The notes under the pieces: generated by a model
The model's database searches: none
The model's input: only the letters and a program-made list of their open reading frames with translations
What the model was told of the DNA's origin: nothing
Part shown: positions 42,787 through 51,619 of the stretch, piece after piece
Numbering within the stretch: position 1 is the first letter of the stretch
How the letters are laid out: each line of letters begins with the position of its first letter
Made by a program: the position numbers and the translations under genes
DNA from: Pseudoalteromonas spongiae UST010723-006
GTDB taxonomy: Bacteria > Pseudomonadota > Gammaproteobacteria > Enterobacterales > Alteromonadaceae
Length of the DNA stretch: 64,000 nucleotides
Assembly: GCF_000238255.3 (NCBI RefSeq)
Contig: NZ_CP011040.1
Location: 1,426,001 to 1,490,000, forward strand
Direction of reading: 5' to 3'

Positions 42787-43506
42787 TTATAAATCTAACC
42801 ATCGCTGCATTAATTTGTAGTCTTGCTTTTGTTCAGCCAATTTATAATTTTCGACAATGTACGGTTCTAATTGGTTGTATATTTCTTTTTCGGTAACCGT
42901 TTTGGCTAGTAAGCGTCGGTAAGAGCGAATTAAATAGAATCGCTGCATCGGGATCGCCCGAGGGTATTTCGACTCTAACAACTGATCGATAATTTTTTGC
43001 GCCCGCTCATACTCGCCGCCCTCTGTTAAATAATAAAGCCATTGGGTTCCAATATTAATGGCAGAGTTAGCGTCGTTACATTGCTCGCAATACTCGCTTT
43101 GCCATGTCTCATCTAAAAAGTGTGTGATATAGAATTCGTAAAATGGTTTAAACTCGCTTACCGTGCCACGACCTAAAAAGCCTGCAATCTCTTGGGCATT
43201 ATTTTGATGCTTAAGCATTCGCGCATAAATTACTTTAAAATCACGTTTATATTTATCATCGCCCGTATTTTTCTCGTAATAGGCTGTCATCTCTTCCGAT
43301 GTAAAATTCATAGGATCAATGTACTTGATTGGTACTGAATGCCACCAATCGGGTTTTGGCACAGCGGCTTCAAACTCAGGCCATTTAGGCCAGCTTTGCT
43401 GCTCCTTTGCTTCGCGATCACGTAACGCTTGATAACTCTCACCGCAACCAACGATGATCAACATAAGTGCTAAAATACTTACATTAAAATAGCGGGAAAA
43501 ACGCAT
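42787..43506 (-). CDS. Hypothetical lipoprotein
   Basis: A 239-residue protein with lipoprotein signal (LMLIIVGCGESYQ). The mature part is rich in aromatic and charged residues, has a Cys pair SEYCEQCND, and the second half looks like helical hairpins (IIDQLLESKYPRAIPMQRFY, YKLAEQKQDYKLMQRWLDL). Divergent from the signalling operon at 43710, whose upstream region holds the dyad and -24/-12-like element. No family recognised. Confidence 0.72.
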   Translation of the reverse strand: MRFSRYFNVSILALMLIIVGCGESYQALRDREAKEQQSWPKWPEFEAAVPKPDWWHSVPIKYIDPMNFTSEEMTAYYEKNTGDDKYKRDFKVIYARMLKHQNNAQEIAGFLGRGTVSEFKPFYEFYITHFLDETWQSEYCEQCNDANSAINIGTQWLYYLTEGGEYERAQKIIDQLLESKYPRAIPMQRFYLIRSYRRLLAKTVTEKEIYNQLEPYIVENYKLAEQKQDYKLMQRWLDL

Positions 43507-43550
43507 AATATCTCCTTAAGAAAGTGCTAGGCTAGCATATTTATACAGGT

Positions 43551-43565
43551 ATGTAATTTTTACAC
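43551..43565. promoter_or_regulatory. Candidate activator site ATGTA-N5-TACAC (upstream of the signalling operon)
   Basis: ATGTAATTTTTACAC, embedded in a wider 21-bp imperfect palindrome GGTATGTAA-TTT-TTACACACC (43548-43568). The same ATGTA-N5-TACAY dyad occurs twice in the BON-mscS intergenic region. It lies about 100 bp upstream of the -24/-12-like element at 43660, the usual distance for sigma-54 activator sites. Confidence 0.5.
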
Positions 43566-43659
43566 ACCTTTGCTTTATACCCTTTGTAATTTTTTCAAAC
43601 GGGTAGTTATTACATGCCCTAAAAACCACTATCATATTGAAATACATACAAAAAGCCTT

Positions 43660-43675
43660 AGGTACGATTCTTGTA
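43660..43675 (+). promoter_or_regulatory. Weak sigma-54-like promoter of the signalling operon
   Basis: AGGTACGATTCTTGTA aligns with TGGCAC-N5-TTGCA with three differences (AGGTAC, TTGTA) and has GT instead of the invariant -12 GC. It lies 35 bp before the ATG. The call leans on the upstream dyad and the sigma-54 activator inside the operon. Confidence 0.35.
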
Positions 43676-43709
43676 ACCTTATGTTATTTAGTTTTGAGGT
43701 GTTGATAGT

Positions 43710-45323
43710 ATGAATGTAACTTTCATTTATTTATTGCTGGTTGTTGCGGCATCCGGTCTTGTTTATGTGTCTAAACACCCGTTATTTATTTTTGCCAGTA
43801 GCTGGATTCTGCTTTCGGTGTTAATCGTATTTAGCGCTTACCTATTTGAAAAACCAAATTTCTTTCGCAAACGCGCAACAGGGCAAATTCCAGTAATTAT
43901 TAAACTGGTATTGTTACCTTATTTACTGTGCGCGCAGCTTTACAACGCATGGCAGCGCTACAAAGACTCCGTTCCTGCGTTACAACAAGTTGAAGACCAA
44001 ATGTTTATTGCGTGTCGTTTATTCCCAAGCGATATTCCTATGTTAAAAGCCAATAAAATTGACGCGATTTTAGATGTAACTGCGGAATTTGACGGCTTAA
44101 ATTGGTCGGCTGAGCAAGAAGGGTTGTACTACTTAAATTTACCGGTGCTTGATCACCAGTCACCTACTCGCGCGCAAATTCTCCATGCGTTACGTTGGAT
44201 TGAGGCGATGCACACGCTTAACAAAAAAGTGGTGATCCACTGTGCGCTTGGCCGTGGTCGTTCGGTATTTTTATTATGTGCTTATTTACTTTATAAGCAT
44301 AAGCTCAGTACTCAAGGTGCGCTTGATAGAGTAAAAGAATTACGCCAAACCGCGCGTTTAAATCGTTCGCAAAAAAAACGCTTAAATGCCATTGCACACG
44401 TTGATTTACTCGCAAAAACCGAAACCCTACCGCTGGTGATAAACCCAGTTTCAGGTAGCGGTAAATGGTATCAATACGATAACCAAGTGATTGGTTATTT
44501 AACACAGCGCTTTTTACTTGAATTTCACTTTACCGAAAAAGACACCAATGTAAGTGCGCTCGCCCTGCGTTTGAAACGTAATCATAATAAAGTGATTGCC
44601 TGTGGTGGCGATGGCACCGTAACAGCCGTAGCCCATGCGCTTGTTAACAGCGACTGCCATTTAGGTTTTATTCCGCTGGGTACTGCTAATGCGCTCGCAC
44701 ACGTATTGCTTGGTGTGCAAACTAAGTTAGAACCCATAACACTTGCATGCGAAGCAATTGTAAAAGGTAAAACACAGCAAATTGACACCATTCAATGTAA
44801 TGAACACACCGCTTTGTTGCTAATTGCATTTGGCTTTGAAGAGCAAATGATCAGCTTTGCTAATCGCGAAGAGAAAAATCAAGGTGGTCAATTTGCTTAC
44901 ATTAGCGGCTTTATTAATGCCGTGTCTGAAAGCAAATCACAAAAAGTGTGTATTGCAGTTGATGAACAAAACCCCAAAGAGTTGAACGTAAACAGTTTAG
45001 TGATTGCCAATGCCGCGCCGTTTTCTACCGTGTTAGCACAAGGCGGTGGCGAGCCTAACTACCAAGATGGGCAGCTCGATATCACCTTAATCGAACACGA
45101 TGAAAACAGCAGCGCAGCGTTTAGCCTTGCGCAACTTGTGTTTAATGGCCTAGAAGGTAAGAAAAAACACAGCGAAAACAACGTAAATCATGCGCTTTGT
45201 AAGCGTGTTTGTTTACACCAACACGGCGACACAGTAAGGTATAGTATTGATGGCGAAATAAAAACGTGCGAAACACTAACCATTGAAATAAAAGAAAAAT
45301 CATTATGGATTATGACAAAGTAA
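43710..45323 (+). CDS. Membrane dual-specificity phosphatase fused to diacylglycerol/sphingosine kinase domain
   Basis: A 537-residue fusion. The first 85 residues hold two to three membrane helices. A dual-specificity phosphatase follows, with catalytic loop HCALGRGRS (C-X5-R) near residues 177-185 and a general acid probably in LPVLDHQSP. From about 240 a DAGK catalytic domain runs to the end (LVINPVSGSGK, ACGGDGTVTAVAHAL, GFIPLGTANALAHVL, and the C-terminal IDGE motif). It could remove phosphate from, and phosphorylate, membrane lipid substrates, or the phosphatase could regulate the kinase. First gene of the 43.7-50.9 kb signalling unit, so lipid state may be one of its outputs. Confidence 0.9.
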   Translation: MNVTFIYLLLVVAASGLVYVSKHPLFIFASSWILLSVLIVFSAYLFEKPNFFRKRATGQIPVIIKLVLLPYLLCAQLYNAWQRYKDSVPALQQVEDQMFIACRLFPSDIPMLKANKIDAILDVTAEFDGLNWSAEQEGLYYLNLPVLDHQSPTRAQILHALRWIEAMHTLNKKVVIHCALGRGRSVFLLCAYLLYKHKLSTQGALDRVKELRQTARLNRSQKKRLNAIAHVDLLAKTETLPLVINPVSGSGKWYQYDNQVIGYLTQRFLLEFHFTEKDTNVSALALRLKRNHNKVIACGGDGTVTAVAHALVNSDCHLGFIPLGTANALAHVLLGVQTKLEPITLACEAIVKGKTQQIDTIQCNEHTALLLIAFGFEEQMISFANREEKNQGGQFAYISGFINAVSESKSQKVCIAVDEQNPKELNVNSLVIANAAPFSTVLAQGGGEPNYQDGQLDITLIEHDENSSAAFSLAQLVFNGLEGKKKHSENNVNHALCKRVCLHQHGDTVRYSIDGEIKTCETLTIEIKEKSLWIMTK

Positions 45324-45359
45324 TTTGTTTACTTTGTAGTGCAGTACATTGAGGACATT

Positions 45360-46742
45360 ATGAAAACAGTGTTATTAGTCGATGACGACTCTGAATTTAA
45401 CGAATTAGGCGCGCGTATTTTTGAATATATCGGCTGCGAAGTGTACACCGCTGAAAGCATTGCGGAGGCCAAAGAGTGGCTTGCAAATACGCGCTTTGAC
45501 CATGTTTTTTTAGATTTTATGTTGCCCGATGGCAGCGGAATTCACCTAATCGATTTTATTCGCGCGCAAGGTATTAACGTCAACATCACCTTAATTACCG
45601 GGCATCCGTCGGTAAAAACCGCCATCGCTTCGCTTTGTGATGACCAAATCGACTACTTAACCAAACCCATTCAAGCCGACGACGTCAAGCGCGTATTGTT
45701 TAAAGAGCCTGCGGTTACTAGTAAAAGTACAACGAAAATAGAGCGCCACTTTGGCTGTTTAATTGGTAAATCAAAAGCGGCGCAGCACCTAATCACCATG
45801 ATAGAGCGCGTGGCAAAAACCAACGCAAATGTATTATTAATTGGTGAAAGCGGTGTTGGTAAAGAAGTTGTCGCAAAGGCTATTCATAACGCCAGCAAAT
45901 GCCAAGGCGAGCAAGTATCGGTTAACTGCGGCGCCATCACCAAAGATTTAATCGGCAGCGAATTATTTGGTCATGAAAAAGGCGCATTTACTGGCGCGGT
46001 TGCACAAAAGCAAGGTGTATTTGAACAAGCTGAAAACGGTACTTTGTTTTTAGACGAAGTAACCGAAATGCCAATTGATATGCAGCCTAATTTACTGCGT
46101 GTATTAGAAACCCAACATGTCACACGCGTTGGTGGTAACAAACAAATTCCAGTAAATTGCCGTGTGGTGTCGGCCACTAACCGCACCATGAGTGAGATTG
46201 CCGAAAAGAAAGTACTGCGTGAAGATATTTATTTTCGCCTTGCGGTTTTTCCAATTGAAATACCGCCATTGCGTGAACGAAAAGAAGATATCGAGCTATT
46301 AAGCGAGTATTTTTTAGATGACCTAAACCGCGAATATAAAACCCAGTATCAATTTTCACCTACCAGTAAACAGGTGCTATTTGCCCATCATTGGCCAGGC
46401 AATATCCGTGAGTTAAAGCACAGTATTCACCGCGCGTTTATTATGGCTGATCCAAATAGCCAAACAATCGATATTGAACAAATAGAGCCATCGCCTTTTG
46501 CGCAGCCACCAGCGAGCAGTCAACCAGTAGTTGCTCAGCAAGCGGTTACACCAAGTACGCCAACGACTACCTTCGATGCACCAGAAGTTGATGTAGGAAA
46601 AACCATTGAAGCGGTAGAAAAAGAGCTTATTTACAAAACGCTTGAGTCAGTTTCAGGTAATAAAACACTGGCTGCCAAGCTACTTGGCATCAGTACTAAA
46701 ACGCTCTATAACCGATTAAACGCTTACGAAGAATCACTGTAA
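45360..46742 (+). CDS. Sigma-54-dependent response regulator of the stress-signalling operon
   Basis: About 460 residues from ATG 45360 (RBS GAGG), preferred to the upstream frame opening. REC domain with acidic pair DDD and phosphoacceptor Asp52 in VFLDFMLPDG; AAA+ domain with GESGVGKE, canonical GAFTGA and LFLDEV; then a low-complexity linker (PPASSQPVVAQQAVTPSTPT) and a Fis-type helix-turn-helix (AAKLLGISTKTLYNRLNAY). It is the probable reader of the ATGTA-N5-TACAY dyads and activator of the -24/-12 promoters before the BON, MscS and PA2169 genes. It has no kinase of classical NtrB type beside it but sits with two kinases and a stand-alone REC. Confidence 0.95.
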   Translation: MKTVLLVDDDSEFNELGARIFEYIGCEVYTAESIAEAKEWLANTRFDHVFLDFMLPDGSGIHLIDFIRAQGINVNITLITGHPSVKTAIASLCDDQIDYLTKPIQADDVKRVLFKEPAVTSKSTTKIERHFGCLIGKSKAAQHLITMIERVAKTNANVLLIGESGVGKEVVAKAIHNASKCQGEQVSVNCGAITKDLIGSELFGHEKGAFTGAVAQKQGVFEQAENGTLFLDEVTEMPIDMQPNLLRVLETQHVTRVGGNKQIPVNCRVVSATNRTMSEIAEKKVLREDIYFRLAVFPIEIPPLRERKEDIELLSEYFLDDLNREYKTQYQFSPTSKQVLFAHHWPGNIRELKHSIHRAFIMADPNSQTIDIEQIEPSPFAQPPASSQPVVAQQAVTPSTPTTTFDAPEVDVGKTIEAVEKELIYKTLESVSGNKTLAAKLLGISTKTLYNRLNAYEESL

Positions 46743-46762
46743 AACATGATTTGCGAGGAAAC

Positions 46763-46969
46763 ATGACTGACAACAATGAACAACTTAATACCTTAGTTCA
46801 CGATGCGCGAAAGCCACTAAATCATATTTCAATGCATGCTGAAATCATTAAAATTTTAAGTGAAGATGCAGCAAAAAACAGCGAGATTAGCGATGCGGCG
46901 AATAAAATAATCGCCGCAAGTAAAGCCTGCAGCGAGCTGTTACAACAAATCGCTGAAAACGCTAAGTGA
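46763..46969 (+). CDS. Mini H-box (HisKA-like) protein without ATPase domain
   Basis: A 68-residue helical protein from ATG 46763 (RBS GAGGAA). It contains LVHDARKPLNHISMHAEIIK, which looks like the H-box helix of histidine kinases (compare HD.RNPLN.I), then a second helix (AANKIIAASKACSELLQQI), together the size of one DHp helical hairpin. There is no ATP-binding domain. It lies between the sigma-54 regulator and the CHASE3 kinase and overlaps the latter by 4 bases (GTGA). It could be a phosphotransfer or kinase-binding adaptor; this is inference. Confidence 0.75.
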   Translation: MTDNNEQLNTLVHDARKPLNHISMHAEIIKILSEDAAKNSEISDAANKIIAASKACSELLQQIAENAK

Positions 46970-48471
46970 ATATAATGAAAGCATTTTTCGATCGTGCTAT
47001 TCACAGTATCGGCTTTGCATGGTGCGCATTTGTCATTATTGTATTGGGCATTAGCACTATTACGTTTATTGGGTTACAAAACACCCAAAGTATTGCGCAA
47101 ATTCAGCAAAGTTTTCAAAACACATCAAAGGTGATGCTGGCTATTGACCGTTTGCATATCGACTTACTCAACGCCGAATCAAGCCAGCGCGCTTATTTAA
47201 TCACGCTGCAAGAAGACGATTTAGCGCCTTATAAAAAAGCGTTAGATCAATTTTCTGAGAGTATTACGCAAGCCCGCGAAATTCGCTCTGAAAGCGATAT
47301 TCAGCAAAAACGTATCGACAACTTTGTGCGCTACGCCGAAGCTAAGTTTGCCTTAGTGGGCGCAGGCATTCGTCACGTACAAACAAACTCTGAGCGATCG
47401 CCTAAGCGCCTTTTAAAAGATGTGCAAATATCTGACCTAGACTTACGCACCATTTATCAAGAGATCATTGAAAACGAAACGATTATTCGTAATCACTTAT
47501 TTACCCGCTTAAGTAACGCACGTAAAACTTCTGAAGCAAACCTAATTTGGTTTGCCACTATTTGTATTGTGATGAGTAGCTTGTTTTTAATATTACTTAT
47601 TAAACACCTGCGCAATGTTAAACAAAACGCATTAGAGCTTGAAAAAAGTAACGAATTACTTGAAGAAAAAGTACAAGAACGTACCCAAGCGCTGGAACTT
47701 TACGCCGAAGAGCTTGGTCGCAGTAACCGCGAGTTAGAAGATTTTGCGTTTATTGCATCACACGATCTGCAAGAGCCGCTGCGTAAAATTCGCGCATTTT
47801 CAGCGCGTATTACAGAGCTTTATGCCAACGCAATTGACGATAAAGGCAAAGATTACTTATCGCGTATGGATAATGCTGCTGCGCGTATGTCGTTGTTAAT
47901 ATCAGACTTATTAGCGTTATCGCGGGTAACGACAAAAGGGAAAGCTTTTGTTGAAGTAGACCTAAACACCGTACTTGAAGGCGTGCTGGACGACCTTGAA
48001 ATCGCCATTAACGAATCAAACGCCACCATTACGTTGGCAAGCATGCCAAAAATTGAAGGTGACGAAAGCCAACTACAGCAGTTATTTTTAAATTTGTTAT
48101 CAAATGCGCTTAAATTCCGCCAAGCCGATAAAGCGCCCGAAATCAATGTAACCGTATCAGAGGCTAGCGCCCCAGCACAACATTTAGATGATATTGCCAG
48201 CGAATGGATACAAATTGATGTGTGCGATAACGGCATCGGCTTTGAACAAGATTACAGCGATAAAATTTTCACCCCATTTCAGCGTTTGCACAGTCGCACC
48301 GCCTACAAAGGCACAGGCATTGGCTTGTCGGTTTGCAGACGCATCGTAGAGCGCCATGGCGGCCAAATTACTGCACACAGCGAAGTTGGCCAAGGTACAA
48401 CGTTTACCATGATCCTGCCGATTGCAGCATCATCATTTCATTTAGAGGAAAATAGTAATGCTGGAAGCTGA
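46966..48471 (+). CDS. CHASE3-domain sensor histidine kinase
   Basis: A 501-residue kinase. A membrane helix at about 15-35, a CHASE3 periplasmic domain (NTSKVMLAIDRLHIDLLNAE, SSQRAYLITLQEDDLAPYKK), a second helix near 193-212 and a coiled coil to 255. Then the H-box ASHDLQEPLRKIRAFSARI, N-box LFLNLLSNALKFRQ and G-boxes VCDNGIGFEQ and YKGTGIGLSVCRRI follow. Phytochrome-like H-box subgroup. The start could be GTG 46966 (coupled overlap) or ATG 46975. It overlaps the REC gene by 14 bases, implying a tight phosphorelay with it. Confidence 0.93.
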   Translation: MNIMKAFFDRAIHSIGFAWCAFVIIVLGISTITFIGLQNTQSIAQIQQSFQNTSKVMLAIDRLHIDLLNAESSQRAYLITLQEDDLAPYKKALDQFSESITQAREIRSESDIQQKRIDNFVRYAEAKFALVGAGIRHVQTNSERSPKRLLKDVQISDLDLRTIYQEIIENETIIRNHLFTRLSNARKTSEANLIWFATICIVMSSLFLILLIKHLRNVKQNALELEKSNELLEEKVQERTQALELYAEELGRSNRELEDFAFIASHDLQEPLRKIRAFSARITELYANAIDDKGKDYLSRMDNAAARMSLLISDLLALSRVTTKGKAFVEVDLNTVLEGVLDDLEIAINESNATITLASMPKIEGDESQLQQLFLNLLSNALKFRQADKAPEINVTVSEASAPAQHLDDIASEWIQIDVCDNGIGFEQDYSDKIFTPFQRLHSRTAYKGTGIGLSVCRRIVERHGGQITAHSEVGQGTTFTMILPIAASSFHLEENSNAGS

Positions 48472-48904
48472 AGTAAAACGAATTAATATTTTAATGGCCG
48501 ACGACGACGAAGATGATCGTTTACTAACCCAAGACGCGCTTGAAGAAAGCCGAGTCATCAACAATTTGTATTTTGTAAATGACGGTGTTGAGCTGCTGGC
48601 GTATTTAAACAATCAAGCGCCGTTTGAAGATAAACAAAAATACCCGCGCCCTAATATTATTTTGCTCGATTTAAATATGCCACGTATGGATGGCCGCGAA
48701 GCGCTAAAGCTGATTAAAGAAAATGCGGCACTGCGCTCTATTCCCGTGGTTATTCTGACTACTTCAAAGCAAGAAGAAGACAAATTGCGTGGTTATGATC
48801 TTGGCGCAGCATCGTACATTACTAAACCAGTTACTTTTGAAGGCTTAGTTGAACTGATGAAACAGCTTGGTAAGTATTGGATTGAAATTGTTGAACTGCC
48901 ATAG
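48458..48904 (+). CDS. Single-domain response regulator (REC only)
   Basis: A 148-residue REC protein: acidic cluster MADDDEDDRLLTQDAL, phosphoacceptor in IILLDLNMPRMDG near residue 70, Thr in VVILTTSKQEED and Lys in YITKPVTFEG. The Rcp1-like form pairs with phytochrome-type kinases such as the one encoded just upstream and overlapping by 14 bases. It has no output domain, so it should pass phosphate or bind a partner. RBS AGAGGAAAA lies inside the kinase gene. Confidence 0.93.
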   Translation: MLEAEVKRINILMADDDEDDRLLTQDALEESRVINNLYFVNDGVELLAYLNNQAPFEDKQKYPRPNIILLDLNMPRMDGREALKLIKENAALRSIPVVILTTSKQEEDKLRGYDLGAASYITKPVTFEGLVELMKQLGKYWIEIVELP

Positions 48905-48912
48905 GAATTAAT

Positions 48913-50862
48913 ATGACAAGTGTTGAGCGCGTAAGTGTATTATTGGTAGAAGACGATGAAGACGATTATTTGCTTACGGTCGATTACCTTGAGCAAATTC
49001 CTAATTACCAATTTGATATCAAATGGTTAAGTGACTATCAAGGTGTGCTCGATGAATTAAAGCAGCAGCCGGTTGATTTATGCTTTTTAGACTATCACTT
49101 GGGCGCTCATACGGGTTTATCTATTTTAGAGGCCGCTAAATCACTTAAGCTTAGTACTACGTTTATTATGCTTACTGGGCAATCTGACGAGCGGCTTGAT
49201 AAAGAAGCCCTTGCACACGGCGCAGATGACTTTTTATTAAAATCTGAAATAAGCAGCCCACGCTTTAATCGGGCAATTTTATATGCACTATCACGGCGTG
49301 ACTTAGAAAACGAGCGCTTAGAGCGCTACAAAGCCGAGGCGGATAGCCGCGCAAAAGACCGTTTTATGGCGCATTTAAGCCATGAGTTACGCACACCGCT
49401 AACCTCAATTATTGGTTACACTGAGCTGCTGCGCGACAACCACCAACTTAGCAATATTAAGCCCGAATTAGACATTATTCATAACAACAGTCAGCATTTA
49501 CTTAACCTGCTGAACGACGTACTCGATTTATCAAAAATTAATGCCAGCAGTTTAAATATTGAAAAGTCCCCCACCGAGCTGGGCCCGTTAATTGCCGATC
49601 TGCAAAGTTTGTTTTCAATGGAAACAAAGAAAAAAGGCATTGCGCTTAGCATAGTGGCAAAAGGCGACCTGCCAACAGTAATTATGACCGATGCCAAAAG
49701 GCTAAAGCAGATCTTAATTAACCTTGTTTACAACGCCATAAAGTTTACCCCCGAAGGCAAAGTTGAAGTGGTGTTCAAACTGGTGCAGCAAGATCAGAAC
49801 TATTGTTTGAATGTAGCAGTACAAGATACCGGTGTTGGCATTGCAAAAGAAAAACAAAAACAAATATTTAAGCCGTTTGAGCAATTACAAGATACCATTA
49901 CCCGTACCTCAGAAGGCGCAGGTTTGGGGCTGGCAATTAGTGCCGCTTTAGTTGAATTGTTTGGCGGAAAAATTACGCTCGAATCCGAAGTAGGTGTTGG
50001 TAGCACCTTTTGTTTTGATATTGACTTAGGCACCGACATTGGTGAATGCCAGCCTCTGAGTTTGGCAGCAAGCAAAAGTGATGAAAGCCAGCTTTGCCCG
50101 TTATCACTTAAAGGCGATGTACTAATTGTTGAAGATCTGCCCGAAATTCAAACCCTATTAAAAAACCTAATTAGTAACACTGGCGCAAAAGTAGCCTGTG
50201 TAAATAACGGGCTCGATGCGGTTAACTTAGTGTGCTCAGGCGAGCAGGCGTTTGATCTTATTTTTATGGATTTGCATATGCCCGAAATGGGTGGCAGAGA
50301 GGCCATTGTTACGCTCAGAAAGCAAGGTATTAACACACCGATTATTGCCCTCACCGCAGCTGCACAAAAAGACAATATCGATACCCTGCTTGCCCTTGGT
50401 TTTGATGGCATTATTACCAAGCCAATAAATACCGAATTGCTTTACCAGTCGCTTGAAGCGCATTTACAAGCAAAACCATGCATCAGGGAAAAACCCGCTT
50501 CTTCTGCTGATGAAAACGCAACTAAACAACGTATTTTAGTGGTAGAAGATGATAAAAACACCCGCGATTTAATGTGTTTGCTGTTTGATTCACTTGGCTG
50601 TGAAAGTCACAGTGTAAGCGGTTTTAGCGAATGCTGTGCCTTGTTAGACAACGACACCGCATTTGATACGATTTGCCTCGATTTAAACCTAGCTGATGGC
50701 TCGGGTTTAACCCTCGCAAGTGAAATAAAGGCAAAAGAGTGTGGTGCCAACCTAGTTATTGTTAGCGGTAGCGAACCACCCGCTGAGGCGCTTGCCAAAC
50801 ACCAAATTGAGCATGTGATTTTAAAGCCTGTGTCGTTAGCAGACTTAAAACACGTGATTTAA
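48913..50862 (+). CDS. Hybrid sensor kinase REC-HisKA-HATPase-REC-REC
   Basis: A 649-residue soluble hybrid. The order is REC1 (LLVEDDEDDYLLTV, CFLDYHLGAHTG), a short linker, H-box FMAHLSHELRTPLTSIIGYTE-like helix near residue 155, HATPase (LVYNAIKFTPEG, VQDTGVGIAKEK, GAGLGLAIS), REC2 (VLIVEDLPEIQTLL, IFMDLHMPEMGG) and REC3 (ILVVEDDKNTRDLM, ICLDLNLADGSG). There is no membrane segment, so REC1 probably receives phosphate from the CHASE3 kinase or senses within the cytoplasm. It is the last gene of the operon. It could feed the sigma-54 regulator at 45360. Confidence 0.93.
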   Translation: MTSVERVSVLLVEDDEDDYLLTVDYLEQIPNYQFDIKWLSDYQGVLDELKQQPVDLCFLDYHLGAHTGLSILEAAKSLKLSTTFIMLTGQSDERLDKEALAHGADDFLLKSEISSPRFNRAILYALSRRDLENERLERYKAEADSRAKDRFMAHLSHELRTPLTSIIGYTELLRDNHQLSNIKPELDIIHNNSQHLLNLLNDVLDLSKINASSLNIEKSPTELGPLIADLQSLFSMETKKKGIALSIVAKGDLPTVIMTDAKRLKQILINLVYNAIKFTPEGKVEVVFKLVQQDQNYCLNVAVQDTGVGIAKEKQKQIFKPFEQLQDTITRTSEGAGLGLAISAALVELFGGKITLESEVGVGSTFCFDIDLGTDIGECQPLSLAASKSDESQLCPLSLKGDVLIVEDLPEIQTLLKNLISNTGAKVACVNNGLDAVNLVCSGEQAFDLIFMDLHMPEMGGREAIVTLRKQGINTPIIALTAAAQKDNIDTLLALGFDGIITKPINTELLYQSLEAHLQAKPCIREKPASSADENATKQRILVVEDDKNTRDLMCLLFDSLGCESHSVSGFSECCALLDNDTAFDTICLDLNLADGSGLTLASEIKAKECGANLVIVSGSEPPAEALAKHQIEHVILKPVSLADLKHVI

Positions 50863-50890
50863 CACGCTAGCTTTAGGTGATACGCCAACT

Positions 50891-50928
50891 AAAATGGGGT
50901 AAGTTTTCACTAAAAACCGCCCCTTTTT
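50891..50928. terminator. Probable bidirectional terminator
   Basis: AAAATGGGG (50891-50899) pairs with CCCCTTTTT (50920-50928) apart from one bulge, between the hybrid kinase and the convergent GNAT gene. Confidence 0.45.
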
Positions 50929-50942
50929 AGTATTATTGCAAA

Positions 50943-51380
50943 CTATAGCGATATTATCGCGAGCATATCTTCGTTGTCTTCATCCATGCCCACTTCTTGA
51001 AAGCCAAAGCGTGAGTAAAAGTCTTTCGCGACAGGATTTTTAGGGTTATAGCATATTTCAATCTCACACAACCCCGGTGTTAACTTAATCGCGTCAAGCG
51101 CTTGATTTAAAGCGATTCTGCCAATGCCTTTATTTTGATATTTGTGATCTATCATAAAACGCCAAATCGACACTTTTTCTGGTGATTCTTGCACCCACAT
51201 AAAAAAGCCAACAGCTTGGTTATCACAATAAATTGCTTTGCAGGTATGGCCAGAATTGTAATGCGACTCAACCAGCGACCACATATTACATGCCACGTAA
51301 TCTTGCTGATCTTCTGTTACATCTAAATCACACACTAACTCATAATTTGAACTGGTTATTTCTTTAAGTACTACGTCCAT
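50943..51380 (-). CDS. GNAT-family N-acetyltransferase
   Basis: A 145-residue protein similar to spermine/spermidine-type acetyltransferases: AVGFFMWVQESPEKVSIWRF, MIDHKYQNKGIGRIALNQAL (acetyl-CoA loop) and NPKNPVAKDFYSRFGFQEVG. The EKVSIWRFMID pattern resembles the polyamine acetyltransferase BltD/PaiA group, but the substrate is inference. A 9-bp inverted repeat (GCCAGTAAC/GTTACTGGC) lies at 51555-51582, between this gene and the EAL gene, without a T-run. Confidence 0.87.
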   Translation of the reverse strand: MDVVLKEITSSNYELVCDLDVTEDQQDYVACNMWSLVESHYNSGHTCKAIYCDNQAVGFFMWVQESPEKVSIWRFMIDHKYQNKGIGRIALNQALDAIKLTPGLCEIEICYNPKNPVAKDFYSRFGFQEVGMDEDNEDMLAIISL

Positions 51381-51619
51381 ATATTCTCTAACTGATATAC
51401 CTAAAGAAGAATGTACTCTAGGTAAATTTACAAATACCTGAACGCGAGTTCAGGTTAAATAAAACAAGAAGTTAGTAGACCACACAGATTAATAAAGAGT
51501 TCAATACAGCTGCTAGGCAAAACATGTTAACCGCTTTAAACATTGAAGATGGGCGCCAGTAACTTAGATGTTGGTTACTGGCATTGGATAGTTATATGCG
51601 CAGTTATACAGACTTAACG

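Noticed and set aside
51555..51582. Inverted repeat GCCAGTAAC/GTTACTGGC as a terminator
   Set aside because: No T-run on either strand. It could be an operator, but nothing supports that.
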